This document shows, in pieces, positions 61,965 through 64,000 of a stretch of DNA of 64,000 bases. Every line of letters starts with the position of its first letter. Within the stretch, counting starts at the first letter, position 1. The translations under genes and the position numbers were made by a program. The notes under the pieces were generated by a model. The model was given only the letters and a program-made list of their open reading frames with translations, did not search any database and was not told the origin of the DNA. Source of the stretch: Geodermatophilus obscurus DSM 43160 (GTDB lineage: Bacteria > Actinomycetota > Actinomycetes > Mycobacteriales > Geodermatophilaceae); the NCBI RefSeq assembly GCF_000025345.1, contig NC_013757.1, forward strand, positions 1 through 64,000, read 5' to 3'.

Positions 61965-62040
61965 CGGTCTCCGGGGGGCTCCACAGCTCGACCGAGTCCC
62001 CCGGGGCCAGTCGGCTGGACGGGGTCGGCGCCCACGGTCC
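61965..62040 (-). pseudogene. Fragment of a metallo-beta-lactamase-fold gene 3' end
   Basis: 76 bases nearly identical to the 3' end of the MBL gene at 62349-62415. On the minus strand it reads WAPTPSSRLAPGDSVELW, against GTPTPFSRLAPGDSVEL in the intact gene. It has no upstream domain and is a remnant of a tandem duplication. Confidence 0.75.
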
Positions 62041-62061
62041 GCGAGCGCAGGGGGGAAGAGC

Positions 62062-62331
62062 GTGCAGATCCTGGGCCTCATCGCCGTCGGCCTGGTCATC
62101 GGGGCCCTGGCCCGGCTGATCCAGCCCGGGCGCCAGCGGATGAGCATCCTCGCCACGATGCTGCTGGGCGTCGTCGGCGCTGTCATCGGCGGTCTCATCG
62201 CCGACTGGCTGGACGTCGGCTCGATCACCGAGCTCAACTTCTGGGGCTTCGTCTTCGCCCTCCTCGCCGCGGTGCTGCTGGTCGGCATCGCCGAGGGAGT
62301 GACGGCCGGCCGCAACCGCGCCGTCCGCTGA
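62062..62331 (+). CDS. GlsB/YeaQ/YmgE-family membrane protein, copy 2
   Basis: 89 residues, three helices (MQILGLIAVGLVIGALARLI first). GTG 62062 follows GGGGG. The copies differ in sequence but end alike (RNRAVR) and are followed by the same MBL-tail sequence, so they are products of an old duplication. Confidence 0.87.
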   Translation: MQILGLIAVGLVIGALARLIQPGRQRMSILATMLLGVVGAVIGGLIADWLDVGSITELNFWGFVFALLAAVLLVGIAEGVTAGRNRAVR

Positions 62332-62348
62332 ACCCGGCCTCCGGGGGC

Positions 62349-62987
62349 TCAGAGCTCGACCGAGTCCCCCGGGGCCAGGCGGCTGAACGGCGTCGGGGTC
62401 CCCGGCCCCCGTTCGCCCAGCAGGCTGCTGACGATGCCCAGGCCGGCGTCGTTGAGCAGCCCGTCGTGGATGGCGTACGCCTGGTCCGCGTCCACGGCGC
62501 GCACGTAGTCGATCACCTCGGCGGTCTTCGACCACGGGGCGTGCACCGGCAGCAGCAGCGTGGCCACCGGCTCGCTGGGGACCGTGAAGGCGTCCCCCGG
62601 GTGGAAGACCTCGCCGCCGACCAGGAACCCGATGTTGCCCACCCGCGGCACCTCCGGGTGGATGACCGCGTGCAGCTCCCCGTGCACCGTGACGTCGAAC
62701 CCGGCGATGGTGAGCGCGTCGCCGTCCCCCACCACGTGCACCCGCCCGGCCGCGCCGTCGAGCCGGCCGGCCACCGACCCGTTGGTCCAGACCTCCAGCG
62801 CGGGGTCGGCGTCCATGGCCGCGCGGAGCACGTCGGGCGCGAAGTGGTCCGCGTGCTCGTGGGTCACCAGGACCGCGCCGGCCCCGTCCAGCGCCGACGG
62901 ATCGGTGAACGCGCCGGGGTCGATGACGAGCCGCCGGTCGTCCTCGCTGAGGACGACGCAGGAATGGCCGTGCTTGGTCAGCTCCAT
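62349..62987 (-). CDS. Metallo-beta-lactamase-fold hydrolase
   Basis: 212 residues. The metal motif is VLVTHEHADHFAPD and a second His in GELHAVIHPE; the C-terminal part has PVHAPWSKTAEVIDYVRAV, typical of the UlaG-like/YycJ-like group of MBL hydrolases. ATG 62987 is preferred over ATG 62996 for its ribosome-site spacing. It faces the GlsB genes convergently. Confidence 0.88.
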   Translation of the reverse strand: MELTKHGHSCVVLSEDDRRLVIDPGAFTDPSALDGAGAVLVTHEHADHFAPDVLRAAMDADPALEVWTNGSVAGRLDGAAGRVHVVGDGDALTIAGFDVTVHGELHAVIHPEVPRVGNIGFLVGGEVFHPGDAFTVPSEPVATLLLPVHAPWSKTAEVIDYVRAVDADQAYAIHDGLLNDAGLGIVSSLLGERGPGTPTPFSRLAPGDSVEL

Positions 62988-63115
62988 GTCCGGCATCCTG
63001 CCCGGGCCCCGCGAGACCCGCCCGACCCGCTCCCGGGTGCACCACGTCACCCGTGCGGGTGAGGTGACCGCCGCCGACGGTGGCCAGGCAGCGGCGTCCT
63101 GCCGACACCTGGGGC

Positions 63116-63340
63116 ATGAGCGCCCCCACCGTCGCCGCCACCGTCGTCGCCGCCCGCAGCCGCGCCCACGGCCCCACGACCGCCCTGTGGCACGCCGTCT
63201 CCCTGCACCGCCCGACCGCCGAGGTCGACGGCGCCTGCGAGCTGACCCTCTGCGGCTCGCTGGCCCGCATCGACGTCGACCAGCCCTGGCCCACGCCGGC
63301 CCGCGATGTCTGCCCCGCCTGCGTCGTCCTCACCCCGTAG
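63116..63340 (+). CDS. Small hypothetical protein with four Cys
   Basis: 74 residues. TALWHAVSLHRPTAEVDGACELTLCG and VCPACVV (CxxxxxC and CxxC-like spacing) may bind a metal. No family is recognised. ATG 63116 is downstream of a GGGGC region. It is convergent with the enoyl-CoA hydratase gene; a palindromic element lies between. Confidence 0.55.
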   Translation: MSAPTVAATVVAARSRAHGPTTALWHAVSLHRPTAEVDGACELTLCGSLARIDVDQPWPTPARDVCPACVVLTP

Positions 63341-63349
63341 GGACCCTTG

Positions 63350-63415
63350 CGGTGGCCCCCTGCAGGGTCCCGCCACGAGCGTGTGAGTGGCGGGGGGGGC
63401 AGGGGGTCCTTCTTC
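63350..63415 (-). repeat. Dispersed palindromic element after the enoyl-CoA hydratase gene
   Basis: On the minus strand it begins at the hydratase stop: GAAGAAGGACCCCCTGCCCC, inner CCGCCAC/GTGGCGG pair, then CCCTGCAGGGGGCC. Confidence 0.8.
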
Positions 63416-64000
63416 AATGACCGGTGAACCGCGGAGCGCGCTTCTCCAGGAAGGCCTCGACGGCCTCGCGGTGGTCGGCGGTGCGGCCCAGGTCGGTCTG
63501 CAGCCGGGCCTCGAGCGCCAGGGTGTCCTCGAGGGAGTCGGTGGCCGCCGTGGCCAGCACGGTCTTGATGGCCCGGAGGGCGGCGGTGGGCCCGGCGGCC
63601 AGCCGCGCGGCCAGCGCCTGCGCCTCGGCCAGCACCTGCTCGGGCGGCACCACGCGGTGCACCAGCCCCCACGCGGCGGCGCTCTCTGCGAGGAACGGCT
63701 CGGGCAGCAGCAGCAGCTCCGCGGCGCGCGATCCGCCGACGCAGTGCACGAGGCGGGACGCCAGGGCCGAGTCGCTGGACAGCCCGATGCCGGCGAAGGC
63801 GGTGGTGAACTTGGCACCGGCGGCGGCCACCCGCAGGTCGCCGGCCAGCGCGATGCCGAGCCCGGCGCCGGCGCAGGCGCCGTTGACGGCCACGACCACC
63901 GGCACCCGCAGCCCGGCTAGGGCCAGCACCAGCGGGTTGTACTCCTCCTCGACCACCGACAGCGACGTCGCGGCGTCCCCGCGCAGCGCCTCCACGTGCT
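63414..64000 (-). CDS. Enoyl-CoA hydratase/isomerase, 5' end outside the window
   Basis: The visible 195 residues are the C-terminal part of a crotonase-fold protein: VPVVVAVNGACAGAGLGIALAGD gives the oxyanion-hole loop (GACAGAGLG) and AKFTTAFAGIGLSSDSA the usual second hole segment. It hydrates enoyl-CoA in fatty-acid or aromatic degradation. The reading frame runs off the right end at 64000, so its start is not seen. Confidence 0.88.
   Translation of the reverse strand, partial: HVEALRGDAATSLSVVEEEYNPLVLALAGLRVPVVVAVNGACAGAGLGIALAGDLRVAAAGAKFTTAFAGIGLSSDSALASRLVHCVGGSRAAELLLLPEPFLAESAAAWGLVHRVVPPEQVLAEAQALAARLAAGPTAALRAIKTVLATAATDSLEDTLALEARLQTDLGRTADHREAVEAFLEKRAPRFTGH

Overview
The window is very GC-rich DNA from the replication-origin region of an actinobacterial chromosome. 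Gene order (dnaA, dnaN, gnd, recF, DUF721, gyrB, gyrA, DUF3566, tRNA-Ile, tRNA-Ala, then cyclophilin, rhomboid, crgA, DUF881, a PabA/TrpG-type glutaminase, pknB, pknA, pbpA, rodA, pstP, fhaB, fhaA, tRNA-Leu) matches the conserved origin-proximal cluster of Mycobacterium, Streptomyces and relatives. Composition and the companion genes suggest a Geodermatophilaceae-like genus (Blastococcus, Geodermatophilus, Modestobacter); that family assignment is inference.

Layout. 1-9.7 kb: dnaA, the dnaA-dnaN intergenic region (candidate oriC), dnaN, gnd, recF, DUF721, an unknown gene and an ABC exporter. 9.7-12.8 kb: a two-domain NAD(P)-binding protein and an APC permease that separate recF from the gyrase genes. 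13.2-18.8 kb: gyrB, gyrA, DUF3566. 19.1-19.5 kb: tRNA-Ile, a DLW-39-like micro-ORF, tRNA-Ala. About 19.5-31.85 kb: an integrated mobile element whose 43-bp core repeat duplicates the 3' part of tRNA-Ala. It carries a frameshifted tyrosine integrase, a small excisionase-like protein, a MobF relaxase with a hairpin-rich candidate oriT, and cargo: a TetR regulator, two membrane proteins, a quinone-oxidoreductase-like enzyme, an ABC-2 exporter, a GNAT acetyltransferase and a small toxin-antitoxin-like pair. No conjugation channel or FtsK-type translocase is present, so it looks mobilizable at best, and probably locked by the integrase frameshift. 32.2-39.9 kb: SppA-like protease, DUF1059 protein, cyclophilin, rhomboid, PH-domain protein, thiolase, crgA, DUF881, glutaminase. 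40-49.6 kb: the Ser/Thr kinase, cell-wall and FHA operon on the minus strand. 49.7-64 kb: tRNA-Leu and mostly metabolic, stress and regulatory genes, ending inside an enoyl-CoA hydratase.

Main discoveries. (1) A dispersed family of about 60-bp palindromic elements, at least 13 loci, nearly all directly after stop codons, with compensatory stem changes and several copies nested inside others; none lies in the mobile element. (2) Two sets of three 8-bp direct repeats at an exact 11-bp period, one set at each end of the mobile element, which look like integrase arm sites. (3) A duplicated regulatory cassette (tetR 5' fragment, promoter, six-half-site operator) that puts two cargo genes under the same control. 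(4) Three perfect GTTCCACGTGGAAC palindromes plus one near match in the candidate oriC, probable ParB sites. (5) A second cluster of DnaA-box-like sequences upstream of the crgA-thiolase region. (6) Two genes that appear to start at CTG.
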